From contig JAPVLO010001001.1 in NCBI GenBank assembly GCA_027257055.1, forward strand, positions 186,001 to 250,000: 64,000 bases of DNA, written 5' to 3'. Shown in pieces: positions 60,772 through 64,000 of this stretch (position 1 is its first letter; the number at the start of each line of letters is the position of its first letter). Made by a program: the position numbers and the translations under genes. The notes under the pieces are model-generated. The model was not told where the DNA came from. It saw only the letters and a list, made by a program, of their open reading frames with translations, and did not search any database. Source of the DNA: Cephalopachus bancanus (lineage: Eukaryota; Chordata; Mammalia; Primates; Tarsiidae).

Positions 60772-62071
60772 ATGGGCCAGAGTGAATCTTAGGAACAACA
60801 AATACACATCAGTATAGTAAAGAATACATTGTCTAAAAGTGCAACTAAGCTTTCTTCTAATAATATAGCCCTCTTTTTGCATTTTGTTAAGAAAAATATT
60901 TTTTTCCTTAGGACGATACAGTAGATTTGGATACTTAGGCCAAAATTGGGGAAAAATTGAATTGTATTACACAGAGCATGGTCCTGAGAAAATGCCATCT
61001 GATGCTTAGCCTTGTGGAAATTAAAGATGCTTTAAATCCACAGCAGGATTATGATAAATTTCCTTCCAAAAAGGCCACTAATGATGATGATGATGATGAA
61101 GAAGAAATTTTTCACCACTGCTTTGGCAGCCCCTTTACATGATGACAAGTTGTCTTCACAAAATAAGGCTGAAATGGTGGATGCTGTTGTAAAATATCAT
61201 GAGCAGAAATATCCTAATAATATTAATGAACCTCTTTTTAAGGTTTTCCTTTAAGGGTTGAGAATACCGAAATAAAGTCTGGACCTAGTTACACTTGTCC
61301 TTTATTTTTTTTCTTTTGGAGTTGGAGTCTCACTCTGTTGCCCAGATTGCAGTGCAGTGGCTGCTCCTGGGCACCACAGCCTCACCTGCTGTGCTCCGGT
61401 GATCCTTCCGCCTCAGCCTTCCGAGTAGCAGGAATTACAGGCATGCACTACCACGCATGGCTGATTTTTTAATTTATTGTAGAGAGAGGTCTCACTGCCC
61501 AGGTGGGTCTCGGACCCGCAGGCTCAGGCAATTCACTCACCTCAGTCTTCCAAAGGCAAGGGATTACAGGCTGTGCCACCAAGCCCGGCTAACTTGTCCT
61601 TTTCTAAAGGGTTCAGGTAGCTAGAGCATTAATAAGCAAAATATATAAGTAATATAAGTAAAATAAGGAATATAAAGTATATAAATAATACATATAAGTA
61701 ATATATATATAATTGAAACACAAGTATTTAAGTAACATGAAAAGAATATCTCATTACACTCTTGCTTGAATTCTGTGACATTTCGGACATTTTATTACAA
61801 TCTGTCTGGCTAAGCAAGTTATGCCTACTTCAGAAGGCACACCGTCACCACCTATTGAGGCTACTCAACCAAAAACAATGGGTCCTAAATGTCAAAAACA
61901 CTGTCATGTGTTAAAGAGTGTTGGTCTAAATTTTACAGAAATGGCACTCCCTTAATTCAGCAACAAGTAATTCTGGTTTAGGGAAAGAGCCAGTGGGGCT
62001 GGCTCTAGCCCCAGATAACAATAGGAACAGCTTCCACCATGAATACATTCATTCCTTTAATCCATCGCAAT
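60772..62071 (+). pseudogene. gag: gag remnant, unit A11, split by an Alu
   Basis: The ATG at 60772 is followed by a stop at codon 7 (MGQSES then TAG). The (GAT)n acidic run near 61079-61099 is the longest in the array. The Alu at 61304-61591 cuts the end of matrix. The AT-rich spacer is at about 61630-61742. In the second zinc knuckle the first cysteine is Gly (GGTCCTAAATGT). Confidence 0.83.
61304..61591 (-). mobile_element. Alu insertion in unit A11 gag
   Basis: A reverse-strand dimeric Alu has a T-rich start interrupted by a C. The flanking ACTTGTCCTTT at 61293-61303 and 61592-61602 is the target duplication. It belongs to the same variant as the other three copies and sits in the matrix/spacer region. 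Confidence 0.94.
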
Positions 62072-62898
62072 GCTCATCTGAAACACCCCAGTTAGCACTG
62101 GAATCGACCTCTGTTCCCCAACTGCAATAATATTAAGCATGAATGATCCTGTAACCCCAATCCTTATAGGAGTAAAGAGCTCTCTCCCAGAAAAAAAGGT
62201 GAGTGTAATAGTAGGCAGAACTCCTTGCCTTAGCCAGGAATTTCCTTTATTCCTGGAGTCATGGATTTGGATTACACAGAAGGATTCGAAGTGCTTGTCT
62301 CTCCCCCTAATAAAACTGTACACTTTAACAAAGGTCAGTTATAGCACATTTGCTGCTACAGCCTTATCACCAAACATGTAAAACTTTAAATAACCTGTCT
62401 AGTGGGGACTCTGGATTTGACTCTAGCAATGTTGCTTTTAGGATTCTGGAGATTACTAATTCTAGACCTTTAATACCTTGAATATTCACAGAGTTAACAG
62501 TAAATGTTTTTTGGATACAGGAGCCGATGTATCTTGAATTCCTGGGAAAGAATAACTTGCTTCATGATCTACTCAAGTAGCAACATCGGGACTCATAGGC
62601 ATTGGTCAAGTATGCTCAGTAGTCAAAAGTTCTAAAATTTTAAATTGGACAGATCATGAGACTTTAGGAACCTTTTGAGTATATGGCATTCAATCTATCC
62701 CCTTTATGGGGAAAAGACATTCTTGCTCAAATGGGCATGCTTTTATATAGCCCTAATAACAAAAGTTTCAGCACAAATGCTACAAATGGGATATGATCCC
62801 CTTCAGGGACTTGGCAAAAATGGACAGTGAATGCAGGAACCTGCCCAAGTTAATGAAAAGACAAACCGAGATGTTATGGCCTACTCAAATTTATCCTA
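62072..62898 (+). pseudogene. pro: pro remnant, unit A11 (DTGAD kept)
   Basis: dUTPase is largely open at 62139-62381. The protease motif at 62514-62528 encodes D-T-G-A-D exactly, but a TGA stop follows three codons later (GTATCTTGAATT). A short deletion near 62705 removes the T-L-W part of the flap segment. The region ends at the TAG at 62896-62898. Confidence 0.82.
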
Positions 62899-62954
62899 GG
62901 GGCCATTGTTCCCAAGACTAATGACTCTGTTACCTGGTAAGCTGCAAACTGGTT

Positions 62955-64000
62955 TATGTGTAACAACGGCCCAGGCACTCAGTAAAGGTCAAGGCAGGCG
63001 AAACACTAGTCTAACAACAATTAGAAGTGGGTAATATAAACTCTTCTACTAACCCCTCTGAATGGCAACCACTAGCCCTTGAAATACTCCTATTTTTGCC
63101 ATTAAGAAAGAATCTGGTAAGTGGAGACTTTTACAGAATTTGAAAGTTTTTAACGTTACTATGGAAGCCACGGGAGTGTTGTAGCCTAGATTGCTATCCC
63201 CAGTCACTATCCTTGTTAACTTTAATATTATACTCATTGATTTACAGGATTTATTGTTTACTATACTTTTAAACCCAGAGGATTGTAAACAATTTTCTGT
63301 AGTTACCCTCCGAAAATTTAAAGCAGCCATTTCAAAGATTTCAATGGAAAGTCCTGCCACAAGGAATGAAAACAGCACTACCTTTTGCCAGAAGTATGTG
63401 GACGCTGCTTTACAATGTATTAGAAGGCAATATCCTAATCTCTGATTAATCCGTTGTATGGATGACAGTTTGCTGGCTCACAGAAATCGTACCTTTTTTC
63501 ATGAATTTCTTAATGAAACTGTAACTGCTCTCACTGATTGCTGTTGAAAAATTTATCCTGAATAATTTCAAACCAATCCTCCTTTCACATATCTTGACCA
63601 TGTGTTAAACACACAAAAGGTAAGTCACCAACCTATACAATTATGAAAGATCACTTGGTGATATTTAATGATTTACAAAAATTGTTGGAAGATATTTATC
63701 AGATTAAATCCTATTTACATATCACCATGGTAGACGTAAATCACTTGTTCAATATTTTATAGGGGGATTTTTCTACCAATTGTGATAGAATTCTCACATC
63801 AGAGACCAAGGAAGCCCTGTCCCTTGAGGAAAAGGCTATTCAGTCTCAAAAGGTTAAAAGTGTAGATTCCCACCTATCTTAGGACTTCACTATTCCGGCC
63901 ACTATCCACAATCCTACAGGACGTCTGTGGCAAGAAGGACCAATGAAATGGCTCCATCTGTCAGTAACTTCTAAAATAATATTGAATTCCTATCCCTAGT
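62955..64000 (+). pseudogene. pol: pol remnant, unit A11, cut by the window end
   Basis: An open run at 63191-63445 carries the L-I-D-L-Q-D block and C-Q-K-Y-V-D-A-A-L. The catalytic box at 63455-63466 reads C-M-D-D. The window ends just before the RNase H stub, so whether this unit has the shared RNase H-to-env deletion cannot be seen. Confidence 0.83.

Larger units (their letters stand above)
1..64000 (+). repeat. Tandem array of family A endogenous retrovirus units
   Basis: Eleven head-to-tail internal regions (A1-A11) alternate with single LTRs, all in the same orientation. The window begins inside one LTR and ends inside the RT region of A11. Landmarks recur in the same order in each full unit: primer-binding site, matrix start, AT-rich spacer, zinc-knuckle region, dUTPase, DTGAD protease motif, YMDD-like RT motif, env TM and polypurine tract. 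Two proviruses sharing one LTR is the expected product of unequal recombination between LTRs. The only large interruptions are the family B provirus at 47663-56505 and four Alus. The repeat structure is seen directly; the mechanism is inferred. Confidence 0.93.

Noticed and set aside
1..64000. A functional retrovirus or a domesticated viral gene
   Set aside because: No gag, pro, pol or env gene is intact in any unit. The longest frame is the first two-thirds of B gag, closed by a stop, and most catalytic motifs are altered or out of frame.

Overview
This window is primate-type nuclear DNA made almost entirely of old retroviral sequence. It is a head-to-tail tandem array of one defective class II (betaretrovirus-like, HERV-K/HML-related) endogenous retrovirus. 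A second, fuller provirus of the same broad lineage is nested inside one unit, and there are four dimeric Alu insertions. I see no host protein gene, no functional RNA gene and no CRISPR array. The Alus point to a primate. They differ from the human Alu consensus as I know it, for example GGTTCGAGACCCGCCTGGGC around the left-arm B box and an ACAATAAATCAAAAAAT linker. I suspect a non-catarrhine primate, perhaps a tarsier, but that is an inference with low confidence.

The array ('family A') lies wholly on the + strand and fills 1-47662 and 56506-64000. The order repeats as LTR (about 970-1000 bp), primer-binding site, gag remnant, dUTPase-protease, reverse transcriptase, env, polypurine tract, LTR, with each LTR shared by two neighbouring units. 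LTR starts are near 4797, 7832, 13433, 19025, 22087, 27531, 33120, 38992, 44488 and 59643. A full unit is therefore about 5.5 kb. Units A2 and A5 are cut to about 3 kb by internal deletions, and A8 is enlarged by an Alu. Every unit that reaches the relevant regions has the same three lesions: a small frameshifting deletion in matrix, loss of capsid with an AT-rich repeat in its place, and loss of most of RNase H, all of integrase and the N-terminal part of env. The array therefore grew from one already dead provirus, most simply by unequal LTR-LTR recombination. Shared diagnostic variants recur in alternate units, suggesting that a two-unit block was duplicated.

The nested provirus ('family B', 47663-56505) has two 0.8-kb LTRs, a tRNA-Lys-type primer-binding site, a splice donor, gag, dUTPase, protease with a G-patch, RT, RNase H, integrase and env. 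Its genes carry only scattered stops and frameshifts, so it shows what the A units lost. It splits the protease region of unit A10. Unit A10 also holds a 325-bp inverted duplication in env (arms 58438-58762 and 58965-59289) whose arms are nearly identical.

No retroviral gene here is intact. Reading frames are short and interrupted, and most active-site motifs have decayed.
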